Of a stretch of 64,000 nucleotides of DNA, positions 43,873-53,604 are shown piece after piece (position 1 is the stretch's first letter; the number at the start of each line of letters is the position of its first letter). Source of the stretch: Nocardioides luteus (GTDB taxonomy: Bacteria; Actinomycetota; Actinomycetes; Propionibacteriales; Nocardioidaceae). The DNA lies in NCBI RefSeq assembly GCF_014648595.1, contig NZ_BMRK01000008.1, forward strand, positions 62,001 to 126,000, given 5' to 3'. Under the pieces are notes generated by a model. The model was not told the DNA's origin. It saw nothing but the letters and a program-made list of their open reading frames with translations, and ran no database searches. The position numbers and the translations under genes were made by a program.

Positions 43873-44841
43873 TCAGCGCATGAGCGTCTGCGAGGGCAGC
43901 TCCTGGAACTGCGCTCGGTACGCCTGGGAGAACCGCCCGAGGTGGAAGAAGCCCCAGCGCGCGGCGATCTCGGTGACCGAGGTCGCGGTCGCGTCCGCGG
44001 CGAGCAGGTCGGTGTAGGCACGATCCAGGCGGGTGCGCCGCCAGTACTCCAACGGGGTGGTGTCGAGGTCGCGCTGGAACGCCTCCTGCAGGGTGCGGGT
44101 GGAGACCCCGACCCGCTGAGCCAGCTCGGCGACCTTCCACGGGCGATCGGGGTGGGCCTCGAGGAGGTCCACCGCCATGCGTACGGCCCGGGAGACCGTG
44201 GGCGACGCGTTCTCGGAGGCGATCTCGAGGGAGGTGTTGGCCTGCACCGTCAACAGGCCCCCGATGAGGGCCTGCTCGTAGGGGGCCGCGACCAGCGGCG
44301 AGCTCATCAGCGAGCCGCCGGCCTCGACGTTGTCATAGGCCAGCCGCACCATCTTCAGCCAGTCGCGCACCTCGGGCCGGCCGAGGTCGAGCGTCGGGTC
44401 GAAGACCACCGGCCCGGAGCCGCCGAGCCCTGCGGCAGCCTCTTCGACGGCGCTGCGCCGGATGTAGACCTGCAGCTTCTCGCAGCCGTCGGACCAGAGC
44501 ATGTCGACCGGCTCGGTCGGTGAGCCGATGGACGCGCGGGTGCGGTCGGCGAGGACGACCTGCTCCCCCACCTTGACCTTGGCGCTGCCGGCCAGCGGGA
44601 GCTGGATCAGGTAGAAGTCGTCGAAGGTGCCGGGGGTGATCCGCACCTCGTCGCCGTAGCGCATGTAGTTGAGCATCACGTCCTCGCCCAGCGGCGCGGC
44701 GTTGTGCACCATGTCGAGCTGCGATCCGGCCTTGGTCAGCGCCAGATAGTGGGCGCAGAACCGTTCGGCGACGGCTTCACGGGCCTGGTCCACGTCCGTG
44801 GTGGCGGCGACGGTGTGGCGGCCCAGCAGGGGACGGGGCAA
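43873..44841 (-). CDS. AraC family regulator beside the monooxygenase
   Basis: 322-aa regulator with an AraC-binding-like domain (DDFYLIQLPLAGSAKVKVGEQVVLA) and C-terminal paired HTH (KVAELAQRVGVSTRTLQEAFQRDL; SVTEIAARWGFFHLGRFSQAYRAQF). The start is a TTG with AGGAG 6 nt upstream. Direct repeats with an AraC-type layout lie before the adjacent flavin monooxygenase gene, its probable target. Confidence 0.9.
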   Translation of the reverse strand: MPRPLLGRHTVAATTDVDQAREAVAERFCAHYLALTKAGSQLDMVHNAAPLGEDVMLNYMRYGDEVRITPGTFDDFYLIQLPLAGSAKVKVGEQVVLADRTRASIGSPTEPVDMLWSDGCEKLQVYIRRSAVEEAAAGLGGSGPVVFDPTLDLGRPEVRDWLKMVRLAYDNVEAGGSLMSSPLVAAPYEQALIGGLLTVQANTSLEIASENASPTVSRAVRMAVDLLEAHPDRPWKVAELAQRVGVSTRTLQEAFQRDLDTTPLEYWRRTRLDRAYTDLLAADATATSVTEIAARWGFFHLGRFSQAYRAQFQELPSQTLMR

Positions 44842-45000
44842 GGGAGGCTCCTGGCACGTGGCTCGATTGACCGAAGAGCGTAGCGGAGCCAGCACCTCGC
44901 CGACGCGGTCAAGGCGCAATCACTGTCTAAGGTCCCAGTGGACCCGGACGAGATGCCGGTCCCACCCAGGACACCGGCATCTCGCCCGGACTCTCGCGTA

Positions 45001-46497
45001 CTAGCTCCTCGTCGCCAGCTTCGCCACGAGCCTGGGAGTCACGGAGGCGTACGCCTTCGGGTTGATCGGCAGCAGCCACTGGGCCGCCTTGGTGAGTCGG
45101 CCGACGTCGATGCCGACGTCGTCGAGGACCTCGTCGATGTTGTGCATCGAGAACGGGATGATGTTGGTGCCGCGGGCGTGGTGGCCGTCGGTGCGCTCGC
45201 GCATCCAGGCGAGCCGCTGGTCGACGTGCGCTGCCATCTCCTCCGCCGGCGGGACCTGGTGGGCGCCGGCGAGGTAGGAGCCGATCCAGACCGCGCTCAT
45301 CTCGGCCGAGAGCGGCGAGAAGAACGAGGAGTTGTAGCCGGCGAAGGTCAGGTCCTTCACGGACAGCGGCAGGATCTGGCGGTAGAGCTGGTAGTCACCG
45401 TTGTCGTCGGTGAGCTGGTCCTGGATCTCCGCGGAGAAGAACGGGAGCTCCTGCTTGAACCCGGTCGCGGTCACCACGACGTCGGCCGGGAGGGCGCGCC
45501 CGCTGGCGAGCTCTGCGTACGGCTTGCCCTCCTTCACCGCGAAGGCGACGATCTCGGTGTCGCGCTCGACGGCGATGTCACCGGCCTCGACACCTTCGAA
45601 GAAGCCTTCGGTCGCGAGCGAGACCGTCGAGCGGGCGATGTCGGTGAACTGGCCCTTGGGCAGCAGCCCGAGCTTCTTCAGCTTCAGCTGGCCGGTGGTC
45701 ACCGACTCGACGCTGCCGACCATCGAGCTGGCCATCTTCGAGCCGCCCGCGTGCAGGACCTTCTCCGGTCCGCGCACGGTCTGGTAGGGGAAGAGTCCCT
45801 CCCCGAGCCTGGTCAGCAGCAGCATCTTGTAGTTGAGGACGCCCTTGATCTTGCGCGGCATCTTCCACAGCAGCTGGCGCGCGACCACGGTCGTCGAGGA
45901 CGCCTCCTTGGCGATCTCCACGGCTACGTCGCAGGCCGACTTGCCGTAGCCGACGACCACGACGTCCTTGCCCTTCACGGTGTCCAGGTCGTGCAGCTCG
46001 CTGGCCGCGAGGATCGTGCCGCCGGCAGCCGTCAGCTCCTCGACCCCTTCGTACGCAGGGGCGAACGGCTCCGAGAAGACGCCGCTGGCCACCGTCAGGT
46101 GGTCGTAGTGCTCGGTCGTCTCGCCGTCTGCCCCCACTACCGAGGTGGCTCTCGAGGTGATGTCCCAGCCGCCCCCTCCAGCCGGCTGGGCACTCCGCAC
46201 CTCGGTCGAGAGCCTGATCATCGGGGCGAGCTCGAACTTCTCGACGTACATCTCGAGGTAGTTCTGCACCTGCTCGCCGCTCAGCCACTCGGGGAACACC
46301 TTGGGCATCCTCAGGTCCGAGAGCGTGTAGGAGTCCTTGTTGTTCTGCGTCGTCAAGCCCGGGTAGCGACGGGTCCGGCTCCAGACGCCTCCGATGTCGG
46401 GGGCCTTCTCGAAGACGGTGACGTCGTGACCGAGCTCGGTGAGCACCTTCGCCGAGGCAATGCCTGCGAACCCGGCACCGATGACCGCGATCTTCAA
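45001..46497 (-). CDS. FAD-dependent monooxygenase (FMO/Baeyer-Villiger-like)
   Basis: 498-aa flavoprotein. The FAD Rossmann motif GAGFAGIASA is at residues 7-16, the NADPH motif is VVVGYGKSACD (about 178-188), and VVTATGF is the C-terminal family box. The Baeyer-Villiger fingerprint is degenerate (ASELHDLDTV), so plain N- or S-oxygenation or another role is equally possible. The start is TTG. Probably controlled by the neighbouring AraC protein. Confidence 0.87.
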   Translation of the reverse strand: MKIAVIGAGFAGIASAKVLTELGHDVTVFEKAPDIGGVWSRTRRYPGLTTQNNKDSYTLSDLRMPKVFPEWLSGEQVQNYLEMYVEKFELAPMIRLSTEVRSAQPAGGGGWDITSRATSVVGADGETTEHYDHLTVASGVFSEPFAPAYEGVEELTAAGGTILAASELHDLDTVKGKDVVVVGYGKSACDVAVEIAKEASSTTVVARQLLWKMPRKIKGVLNYKMLLLTRLGEGLFPYQTVRGPEKVLHAGGSKMASSMVGSVESVTTGQLKLKKLGLLPKGQFTDIARSTVSLATEGFFEGVEAGDIAVERDTEIVAFAVKEGKPYAELASGRALPADVVVTATGFKQELPFFSAEIQDQLTDDNGDYQLYRQILPLSVKDLTFAGYNSSFFSPLSAEMSAVWIGSYLAGAHQVPPAEEMAAHVDQRLAWMRERTDGHHARGTNIIPFSMHNIDEVLDDVGIDVGRLTKAAQWLLPINPKAYASVTPRLVAKLATRS

Positions 46498-46561
46498 TTT
46501 TCTGTTTCCTCTCGCAGCGGGGTCTGCGTATCGGAAACGCTAGAGAGGTCGGCTGGCACCT

Positions 46562-46598
46562 CGCTATCCGCGTTGCGCGGGCGCTATCCGGTTTGCGC
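46562..46598 (-). promoter_or_regulatory. AraC-type direct-repeat operator
   Basis: On the minus strand two copies of GCGCAA-N2-CGGATAGCG are spaced exactly 20 bp apart (46582-46598 and 46562-46578), ending 65 nt before the monooxygenase start. Direct repeats two helical turns apart are typical of AraC/XylS operators. Confidence 0.65.
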
Positions 46599-46622
46599 GA
46601 CGGGTTCGCCGCCGCGCTCCCC

Positions 46623-47378
46623 TCAGCCGCGCAGCAGCTTGTAGACGATCACCGCAGCGGCCACCACCGCAGCCCCCACGGCGATCTTCTTGCCGTAGTT
46701 CTTGATCAGCACCGGCACCACCGTCGCCCCGAGATCGATGGCGTCGGTGCCCCCGGCGGTCGAGCCGCCGGCCACCCCGGCGGTCGAGCCGCCGGAGCCG
46801 CTAGGCGGAGGCGCGTCGAGACCAACACCGTCGCCGTCCGCGCTCGACCCGCCACCGGAGGTCGAGCTTGTCGAGACCTCCTCGGCGTCGGCACCCGGCG
46901 GCGCCACATCGGGCTCGACGGCCGGCGCGGCGGGAGCCGGCGCCGACTTCTGCTCCAGACACGCCACGAACTGCCCGAGCAGCTTGTCGGAGACGTCCTG
47001 CATCACCCCTCTCCCGAACTGGGCGGGCTTGCCGGTCACGGCGAGGTCGGTGACGATCTCGACCTTGGTGCCGTCACCCTCCGGAGCCATCGTCAGGGTC
47101 GCGTTGGCACCGGCGGTGCCGTTGCCGCGCTTGTCGCGGCCCTTCGCCTCGACCACCAGCCGGCGCGCGGCCTCGTCCTTCTCGACGAAGGTGCCGGAGC
47201 CGGCGTAGACCATGGCGATCGGACCGAGCTTGACCTTCACCGTGCCGGTGAAGGTGTCCCCCTCGACCGAGGTGACCTGGGCTCCCGGGAAGCACTCGGC
47301 GAGCGAGCCGATGTCCAAGAAGCTGTCCCAGGTCTCCTCGACCGAGGTCGGAACCGTGAACTGGTGCGTCAGGTCCAT
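46623..47378 (-). CDS. coxG: CoxG-like SRPBCC membrane-anchored protein
   Basis: 251-aa protein. Residues 1-145 are an SRPBCC/CoxG domain (FTVPTSVEETWDSFLDIGSLAECFPGAQ). A Ser/Gly/Ala linker follows and a C-terminal TM tail (KKIAVGAAVVAAAVIVYKLL). CoxG is thought to help bring CO dehydrogenase to the membrane. The ATG overlaps coxM by 10 nt. The linker includes STSSTS encoded by an interspersed repeat. Confidence 0.85.
   Translation of the reverse strand: MDLTHQFTVPTSVEETWDSFLDIGSLAECFPGAQVTSVEGDTFTGTVKVKLGPIAMVYAGSGTFVEKDEAARRLVVEAKGRDKRGNGTAGANATLTMAPEGDGTKVEIVTDLAVTGKPAQFGRGVMQDVSDKLLGQFVACLEQKSAPAPAAPAVEPDVAPPGADAEEVSTSSTSGGGSSADGDGVGLDAPPPSGSGGSTAGVAGGSTAGGTDAIDLGATVVPVLIKNYGKKIAVGAAVVAAAVIVYKLLRG
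46857..46881. repeat. Interspersed palindromic repeat in coxG
   Basis: Palindrome with arms GGAGGTC / GACCTCC around GAGCTTGTCGA, in frame inside the coxG linker. Confidence 0.75.
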
Positions 47379-48232
47379 GACGCTCCGAGAGCCTTCGTGA
47401 TCGCCCGCCGGGTGAGCACCGTGACCAGGTGGCGCCGGTAGTCGGCGTCACCGTTGAGGTCGGAGGGCGGCTCGACGCCGTCGGCGGCGAGGGCCGCGGC
47501 ATTGCGTACGACCTCCTCGGAGGCCTGCTGACCGACCAGCGCCTGCTCGACGCCGGCCGCCCGCAGCGGGGTCGACCCCATGTTGGTGAGGCCGATCGCC
47601 GCGCCCTCGATCACGCCGCCGGAGACCTTGAGGGTCGCACCGACCGCGCAGATCGGCCACTGGTGGGCGACCCGCACGAACTTCTCGTAGTGGGCCGTCC
47701 AGCCGGTGTGCTTCGGGATGCGTACGCCGGTGAGCAGCTCGTCCTCGGAGACCGCCGTCTCGAACAGCCCCTGGAAGAACTCCGAGCCCGGGACGACCCG
47801 CTCGCCACCCGGCCCGGCGATGACGAACTCGGCGTCCAGGGCCAGCGCCGGGGCTCCGAGATCGCCGGCCGGGTCGGCGTGGGCGAGTGCGCCACCGAAG
47901 GTGCCCCGGTGGCGTACCTGCGCGTCGGCGACCGTCGCCGTGGCACGAGCCACCAGGGCGGCGTGCTCGGCGACCAGAGGATCGGTCGCGACGTCACTGT
48001 GGCGCGTCGTGGCGCCGACGAGGATCGAGTCACCCTCGTCCCGGATGCCGCGGAGCGAGTCGATGCGACCGAGGTCGATGACCCACTCCGGGGCGTTGAG
48101 GCGCATCCGCAGCACCGGCAGCAGGCTCTGCCCGCCGGCGATCACCTTGGCCTCGTCGCCGTACTGCGCGAGCGCGGCCAGCGCCTCCTCGACCGTGGTC
48201 GGGGCGACGTAGTCGAACGATGCGGGAATCAC
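47369..48232 (-). CDS. coxM: Carbon monoxide dehydrogenase-type FAD subunit
   Basis: 287-aa medium subunit that passes electrons from the [2Fe-2S] clusters to FAD and the acceptor. The FAD motif AGGQSLLP is near residue 32 and TVADAQVRHRGTFGGALAHAD near residue 100 is the second family box. GTG start overlaps the coxL stop (GTGA) and has AAGGAG upstream. Confidence 0.92.
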   Translation of the reverse strand: MIPASFDYVAPTTVEEALAALAQYGDEAKVIAGGQSLLPVLRMRLNAPEWVIDLGRIDSLRGIRDEGDSILVGATTRHSDVATDPLVAEHAALVARATATVADAQVRHRGTFGGALAHADPAGDLGAPALALDAEFVIAGPGGERVVPGSEFFQGLFETAVSEDELLTGVRIPKHTGWTAHYEKFVRVAHQWPICAVGATLKVSGGVIEGAAIGLTNMGSTPLRAAGVEQALVGQQASEEVVRNAAALAADGVEPPSDLNGDADYRRHLVTVLTRRAITKALGASWT

Positions 48233-50706
48233 TGGACATCTCCTTCCGGACGGTCGGCGGTCCCGGACATGCCCGTCGACGGATCGAAGTGTGGTGCGGC
48301 CGCGTCGGTGGTGCCGCCGCCGGCGGAGCCCTCGTTGATCGCCCGCCAGACCCGCTCCGGTGTGCAGGGCATGGCCACGTCGTTGACGCCCATCGGGCGC
48401 AGCGCGTCGACGATCGCGTTGACCACCGCCGGGGTGGAGGCGATCGTGCCGGCCTCGCCGACGCCCTTGGTGCCGAGCGTGTTGGTGGTCGAGGGCGAGG
48501 TGGTGTGGTCGATGTCGAAGCTGATCGTGTCGGCGGCAGTCGGCAGCAGGTAGTCGACGAACGAGCCGGAGACCAGCGTGCCGGCGTCGTCGTAAACCGC
48601 GTCCTCCCACAGCGCCTGGGCGATGCCCTGGACCAGTCCGCCGTGCACCTGACCTGCGACGATGAGCGGGTTGATGATGTTGCCGATGTCGTCGCAGCAG
48701 ACGTACTTCCGCATCTTCACCTGCCCGGTCTCGGTGTCGACCTCCATCGCGCACAGGTGGGTGCCGTGCGGGAAGTTGAAGTTCTCCGGGTCGAAGGTGG
48801 CCTCGGAGTCGAGGTTGGCCTCGACGCCGTCGGGCAGGTTGTGGGCCGCGAAGACCGCCGTGGACAGCTCGCCGATGGACATGCCCTGGTCGGTGCCCTT
48901 CACCGTCCACTTGCCACCGGTGAACTCCAGGTCCTCGACGCTGGCCTCGAGCAGGTGGGCCGCGATCGGCTTGGCCTTCTCGAGCACCTTGTCGGCCGCC
49001 CGGACCAGCGCCTCGCCACCGACGACCAGCGACCTGGAGCCGTAGGTGTCATATCCCTTGGCCGCGATCTGGGTGTCGCCGTGGAGCACCTCGACGTCCT
49101 CGAAGGGTACGCCGAGACGGTCGGCCACGATCTGGCTGAACGCCGTCTCGTGTCCCTGACCGTGAGCGCTCGCGCCGGTGATGACCTCGACCTTGCCGGT
49201 CGGGGTGAGCCGCACCTGGGCGTGCTCCCAGCCGCCGGCGCCGTAGTCGAGGCTGCCGAGGACACGGGACGGGGCCAGGCCGCACATCTCGGTGAACGTC
49301 GAGACGCCGATGCCGAGCTGGACCGGGTCGTTGTTGGCACGCCGCTCGGCCTGCTCGCGTCGGAGCTCGTCGTAGCCGAACATCTCCTTCGCCTTGGCGG
49401 TCGCCGTCGCGTAGTCGCCCGAGTCGTAGGTCAGGCCGGCGACGGTCGTGAACGGGAACTCCTCGTGGTTGATCCAGTTCTTCTCCCGGATCTCGAGCGG
49501 GTCGACCCCGACCTCGACGGCCAGCTCGTCCATCAGCCGCTCGATGGCGTACGTCGCCTCCGGCCGCCCCGCGCCGCGGTAGGCGTCGGTCCAGGCGGTG
49601 TTGGTGAGCACCGTCTGGCAGTTGAACTGGTAGGCCGGGAACTTGTAGATCGCGTTGAACATGAACGCGCCGAGCACCGGCACACCGCCGCCGACGATCG
49701 CGACGTACGCACCGAGGTTGGCGTCGAGCTCGACCTTGAGCCCGGTGACCTGGCCGTCCTTGGTCGCCGAGAGCGTCAGCTTCTGGATCTGGTCGCGACC
49801 GTGGTGGGCGGCCATCAGCGACTCGGAGCGGGTCTCGGTGTACTTGACCGGCTTGCCGAGCCTGCGGGCCATCGCGAAGACGAGCATCTCCTCGGGCGTC
49901 TGCTGCAGCTTGCCGCCGAAACCACCGCCGACGTCGGGCGCGATCACCCGGATCTTCGACTCCGGCACCCCGGTGGTCGCGGCGAGCGCGAACCGCAGGA
50001 TGTGCGGGATCTGGGTGGCGCTCCACACCGTGATCTGCTCGCCGGTCGGGTCGCACACCACGCTGCGCGGCTCCATGAAGGCGGGGATCAGGCGCTGCTG
50101 GCGGTAGGTGCGCTCGATGACGATGCCGTCCTGCCGCGCGGTGGAGATCGCGTCGTCGACCGACCCGCCGGTGCCGGCCTGGGCGCTGTCGAAGACCCAC
50201 AGCGCGGACTTGTTGGTGCCGAGGTCGGGGTGGGCGAGCACCTCGTCCTTGACCGCCTCCTCGAGGGAGACGACGGCAGGCAGCTCTTCGTAGTCGACCT
50301 CGACCATCTCGGCGGCGTCGCGGGCGGCGGCCGCGGAACGGGCGGCCACGACGGCGACGATCTCACCGGCGAAGGAAACCCGGTCGCCGGCGATCGGCGG
50401 GTGGTCCGGCGTCTTCTGGTCCGGGGTGATCGGCCAGGCGTTGATGCAGGCACCGAGGCTCTCGTCGAAGTCCTTCGCGGAGAGCACCGCGACGACCCCT
50501 TCGGAGCTCTCGGCAGCGCTGGTGTCGATGCCGGTGATGTTCGCGTGGGCGAACGGGCTGCGCACCATCGCGAGGTGCAGCATCCCGGGCAGGTTGATGT
50601 TGTCGGTCCACCGGGTCCGGCCGGTGATCAGCCGGGCGTCCTCCTTGCGGCGCCGGTCGCGACCGATCTCGGTCGCGTTGTCGGGTCGTGCCTCCACTGC
50701 GGTCAC
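48229..50706 (-). CDS. coxL: Molybdenum hydroxylase large subunit, form II CoxL
   Basis: 825-aa catalytic subunit. VGGGFGGK (about 265) and GVGEAGT (near residue 752, containing the catalytic Glu) bind the molybdopterin cofactor. The active-site loop reads AYRGAGR (about 374). True CO-oxidising form I enzymes have AYxCSFR, so this is form II, whose substrate is uncertain. GTG start overlaps coxS (GTGA) with GGAGG upstream. Confidence 0.93.
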   Translation of the reverse strand: MTAVEARPDNATEIGRDRRRKEDARLITGRTRWTDNINLPGMLHLAMVRSPFAHANITGIDTSAAESSEGVVAVLSAKDFDESLGACINAWPITPDQKTPDHPPIAGDRVSFAGEIVAVVAARSAAAARDAAEMVEVDYEELPAVVSLEEAVKDEVLAHPDLGTNKSALWVFDSAQAGTGGSVDDAISTARQDGIVIERTYRQQRLIPAFMEPRSVVCDPTGEQITVWSATQIPHILRFALAATTGVPESKIRVIAPDVGGGFGGKLQQTPEEMLVFAMARRLGKPVKYTETRSESLMAAHHGRDQIQKLTLSATKDGQVTGLKVELDANLGAYVAIVGGGVPVLGAFMFNAIYKFPAYQFNCQTVLTNTAWTDAYRGAGRPEATYAIERLMDELAVEVGVDPLEIREKNWINHEEFPFTTVAGLTYDSGDYATATAKAKEMFGYDELRREQAERRANNDPVQLGIGVSTFTEMCGLAPSRVLGSLDYGAGGWEHAQVRLTPTGKVEVITGASAHGQGHETAFSQIVADRLGVPFEDVEVLHGDTQIAAKGYDTYGSRSLVVGGEALVRAADKVLEKAKPIAAHLLEASVEDLEFTGGKWTVKGTDQGMSIGELSTAVFAAHNLPDGVEANLDSEATFDPENFNFPHGTHLCAMEVDTETGQVKMRKYVCCDDIGNIINPLIVAGQVHGGLVQGIAQALWEDAVYDDAGTLVSGSFVDYLLPTAADTISFDIDHTTSPSTTNTLGTKGVGEAGTIASTPAVVNAIVDALRPMGVNDVAMPCTPERVWRAINEGSAGGGTTDAAAPHFDPSTGMSGTADRPEGDVQ

Positions 50707-51227
50707 AGCGCGTCCACCTCCTCGCTCCTCGCTCCGCTCTGGCCGGTCGCGTTCCTGCTGGCGTACTGCACCGCGCGAACGATGTTGTGGTAGCCGGTGC
50801 AGCGGCACAGGTTGCCCTCGATGCCCTCGCGGATCTCTTCCTCGCTGGGCTGCGGGTTGCGGTTGAGCAGGTCGACGGACTGCATGATCATGCCGGGGGT
50901 GCAGAAGCCGCACTGCAGACCGTGACACTCACGGAAGGCCTCCTGCACCGGGTGAAGTCCTGATTCGGTGGTCGAGCCCGTCGAGACCTCGGCGAGACCT
51001 TCGATCGTGGTCACCTCGCACCCGTCGGCCTGCACCGCGAGCACGTTGCACGACTTCACCGACTCACCGTCGAGATGGACCGTGCAGGCTCCACAGTTGC
51101 TGGTGTCGCAACCGATCACCGTGCCGGTCTTGCCGAGTCCTTCGCGCAGATACTGCACGAGCAGTGTCCGCGGTTCGACGTCGTCGGCGACCTTCATACC
51201 GTCGACGCGCATGCTGATCCGGGTCAT
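50703..51227 (-). CDS. coxS: Carbon monoxide dehydrogenase-type iron-sulfur subunit
   Basis: 174-aa small subunit with two [2Fe-2S] clusters: [16 protein letters not shown] in the ferredoxin-like half and CGFCTPG...CRCTGY in the helical half. It carries electrons from CoxL to CoxM. The ATG at 51225-51227 has GGGAG. The inter-domain stretch STGSTTES is encoded by an interspersed repeat. First structural gene of coxS-L-M-G. Confidence 0.93.
   Translation of the reverse strand: MTRISMRVDGMKVADDVEPRTLLVQYLREGLGKTGTVIGCDTSNCGACTVHLDGESVKSCNVLAVQADGCEVTTIEGLAEVSTGSTTESGLHPVQEAFRECHGLQCGFCTPGMIMQSVDLLNRNPQPSEEEIREGIEGNLCRCTGYHNIVRAVQYASRNATGQSGARSEEVDAL
50967..50988. repeat. Interspersed palindromic repeat in coxS
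   Basis: A GGTGGTCGAG...TCGAGACC copy (22 nt) lying in frame between the two iron-sulfur domains of coxS. Confidence 0.75.
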
Positions 51228-51267
51228 GTTGTCTCCCTGCCAGACGTCATTGTTCTTGGCCATACCG

Positions 51268-51283
51268 TGTGGGCCAGATCACA
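51268..51283. promoter_or_regulatory. CRP/FNR-like site upstream of coxS
   Basis: TGTGGGCCAGATCACA fits TGTGA-N6-TCACA with one mismatch. It is centred about 48 nt upstream of the coxS start. It suggests CRP-family control of the cox operon; not proven. Confidence 0.5.
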
Positions 51284-51333
51284 GTAGGACGCGCAGGGTT
51301 GGGCCCTGGTTGGCTTCGCAGATGCGTACCCAA

Positions 51334-51383
51334 GGTGGTCGATCCTGTCGAGACCCACCGGAGGTCGAGCCTGTCGAGACCCC
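51334..51383. repeat. Two adjacent copies of the interspersed palindromic repeat
   Basis: Copies at 51334-51359 and 51360-51383 (GGTGGTCGATCCTGTCGAGA... then GGAGGTCGAGCCTGTCGAGA...) fill the end of the regulator gene region before coxS; the second abuts the regulator's stop codon. Confidence 0.8.
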
Positions 51384-52612
51384 TACGTGCGCGCAGCAGC
51401 CAGCCGCGCCCGCAGCAACGGCAGCGCCGGATGCGCAGTCCCGCCCAACCGCCGCACGCAGACGTCGACGACCTCGGTGTCGTAGGGCGCCAGCTCGCTG
51501 TAGGTGAGCACCGCGTCGGGCTGCGGGTCGGCGATCAGCGCCTCGCGCAGCGCCACCGCGACGTACTCGGCCATCTCGGCCAGCGCCGGGCTGTTGGTGC
51601 CGGGCAGGAGATCCCCGCCGTACGCCTCGACGGCAGCCGCCACCCGGCCGTGGCGGATCAGCGCGAGCACCTGGTCGACGTCGGTCGCGACCGGCATCAG
51701 CAGCCGGTAGGGACGTGAGGCGACCTGGCCGCCGAGCGCGTGGCGCAGGTGGGAGACCTCGGCCTTGAGCGTCGAGAAGGTCACCGCCTGGTCGCCGTAG
51801 ACCATCGCGTGCAGCCGCTCCAGGGAGAGCCCTTCGGGGTGCAGCGCGAGCAGGGCGAGGATCTCGGTCTGGCGGCGGTTGAGCAGCAGCCGCTGCCCGT
51901 CGAGCCAGGTCTCGGCGGTGCCGAGCAGGGTCAGCACCAGTCCGGGCTGCTCGATCCCGTCATCGCTGGCGCGCTGGGTGGGGAGCCTGGGCAGCGCTCC
52001 TTCGATGAGGCGGGCCATCACCCGAGCCGTCGCCATCCCGATCGGGTGGGTGCGGTCCCAGGTCGTGGAGAGGTCGATGACACCGAGATGCTTGCCGGTG
52101 GTCGGGTCGTGCAGCGGCGCGGCCCAGCAGACCCAGTTGTGGACGACCTCGGCGTAGTGCTCGGGCCCGAAGACCATCGACGGCGTGTTGTTGCGGTTGG
52201 CGAGGTCGAGCGCGTTGGTGCCCGCGCTCTCGTCGTCCCACCGGCCGCCCGGCACGAAGTTGACCGACTCCGCCTTGTGGCGCATCACCCGGCCGCCGTA
52301 GGTCCACAGCACGCGGGTGTCGGGGTCGGTGATCGCGATGACCAGGTCGCCGTCGTCGGCGGTGCAGCGCAGCTCCTCCTCGACCCGCTCGACTGCGACC
52401 TGGAGCGGCGAGTCGCGCCACATCTCCCGGGTCTCGTCCTCGTCGGCCAGGGGCGCCTCGCGTACGTCGGGCTTCACCGTCGACGCCGAGCGCGTCCAGC
52501 TCGAGAGGATCTCCGGTCGCACGAAGTCCTCGGCGGCATCGCCGCTCTCCACGAACGCGGTCCAGGCCCGCGCCGCGCTGATGCGGCGCTCCTGCAGATC
52601 GCTACGAACCAT
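51383..52612 (-). CDS. GAF-domain transcriptional regulator of the cox region
   Basis: 409-aa protein. A GAF-like sensory part lies at about 60-210 (AITDPDTRVLWTYGGRVMRHKAESVNFVPGGRWDDESAGTNAL). A C-terminal part has a winged-helix region (LNRRQTEILALLALHPEGLSLERLHAMVYGD). It resembles the N-terminal half of acetoacetate/acetoin-type activators but lacks a sigma-54 AAA domain. Position directly upstream of coxS suggests it controls the cox genes. ATG with GGGGGAG. Confidence 0.8.
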   Translation of the reverse strand: MVRSDLQERRISAARAWTAFVESGDAAEDFVRPEILSSWTRSASTVKPDVREAPLADEDETREMWRDSPLQVAVERVEEELRCTADDGDLVIAITDPDTRVLWTYGGRVMRHKAESVNFVPGGRWDDESAGTNALDLANRNNTPSMVFGPEHYAEVVHNWVCWAAPLHDPTTGKHLGVIDLSTTWDRTHPIGMATARVMARLIEGALPRLPTQRASDDGIEQPGLVLTLLGTAETWLDGQRLLLNRRQTEILALLALHPEGLSLERLHAMVYGDQAVTFSTLKAEVSHLRHALGGQVASRPYRLLMPVATDVDQVLALIRHGRVAAAVEAYGGDLLPGTNSPALAEMAEYVAVALREALIADPQPDAVLTYSELAPYDTEVVDVCVRRLGGTAHPALPLLRARLAAART

Positions 52613-52722
52613 CACTCCCCCTTTGGAGCTCGGCCCTGAGGCTGGGTGCTGCCAAGGTAGCACCCTGTGGCGTGCCTCACGATCCCCTTGGCGGTACTCG
52701 ATCCCCGCCTCGCGGAACCTGC

Positions 52723-53529
52723 TCAGCCGGTCGCGCCGAGGGCCGGGCCGGAGCGTCTCCCGGCCGACCCGTCATACGCCAGACCCCTGGTGACCAGGTG
52801 GAAGAGCATCGCGACGATCAGGATGCCGGCGCAGACCAGCGCGACGACCGCCACCGACGTGCTCTGCGACTCCTGGAGCTGACGGACCGCGATCGCGATC
52901 AGCGCCCAGGCGCAGGAGATCAGCACCTCACGCAGGTTGCGCCTGAGCAGCAGCGCGAGCAGGGCGACGGTGAGCACGACGATGACCACGATCGCGGCCA
53001 GCGGGCTGACCGTGACGTCCTTCGACTCGAGGTAGGTCGCGACGTTGACGATGCTCGCCGCGGTCACCCAGCCCGTGTAGAGCATCAGCGGCAGCCCCAC
53101 CATGAGGAAGTCCTTGATCGTCGGCCGGGCCGCGCCGATCCCGAGCCGCCACAGCGAGGCGTAGAGCGACGCGGTGAGGACCAGCAGGATGACCACGGAG
53201 AGGCCGACCCACTCGTTGACGAAGACGAAGGTCCACAGCCCGTTGCAGATGCTGGCGATGACGAAGAGCGGACCGAGCCGCTGCGGCACGTCGTTGTCGT
53301 CACGCGGCTCCCGGATGTCTCTCGCCTGGTAGATCGCGAAGACGACCAGCAGCACGTAGATCGGCGTCCAGATCGAGAACGCGTATCCGGCCGGGGTCAG
53401 ATAGGTGGCGTACTTGTCCGAGATGTCGCCGATAGCCGGCAGATCGAGGATCTGTGCGCCGGTCAGGAAGTTGGCGACCAGCGCGAAGACCAGGGCGAGA
53501 ATATTGCTGATCTGCCATGTTCTCTTCAC
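52723..53529 (-). CDS. TspO/MBR-like integral membrane protein
   Basis: 268-aa protein with about seven hydrophobic segments and the pattern TPAGYAFSIWTPIYVLLVVFAIYQ, then NGLWTFVFVNEWVGLSVVIL, reminiscent of TspO/MBR relatives with extra helices. GTG start with TACGGT 6 nt upstream. Role in the cox cluster unclear. Confidence 0.7.
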   Translation of the reverse strand: MKRTWQISNILALVFALVANFLTGAQILDLPAIGDISDKYATYLTPAGYAFSIWTPIYVLLVVFAIYQARDIREPRDDNDVPQRLGPLFVIASICNGLWTFVFVNEWVGLSVVILLVLTASLYASLWRLGIGAARPTIKDFLMVGLPLMLYTGWVTAASIVNVATYLESKDVTVSPLAAIVVIVVLTVALLALLLRRNLREVLISCAWALIAIAVRQLQESQSTSVAVVALVCAGILIVAMLFHLVTRGLAYDGSAGRRSGPALGATG

Positions 53530-53535
53530 TCTGCG

Positions 53536-53541
53536 ACCGTA
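53536..53541 (-). promoter_or_regulatory. -10 box of TspO-like gene
   Basis: Minus-strand TACGGT exactly 6 nt before the GTG at 53529; leaderless pattern. Confidence 0.5.
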
Positions 53542-53604
53542 GCAAGGCACTGCCCGTCCATCGGCCAGATCGCTCTACGGCGAGGCGGCCCGTGAGCTCC
53601 CGCG

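Noticed and set aside
45001-46497. Firm assignment as a Baeyer-Villiger monooxygenase
   Set aside because: The diagnostic FxGxxxHxxxW motif is degenerate; kept as general FAD monooxygenase.
48229-50706. Bona fide form I CO dehydrogenase
   Set aside because: The active-site loop is AYRGAGR, not AYxCSFR.
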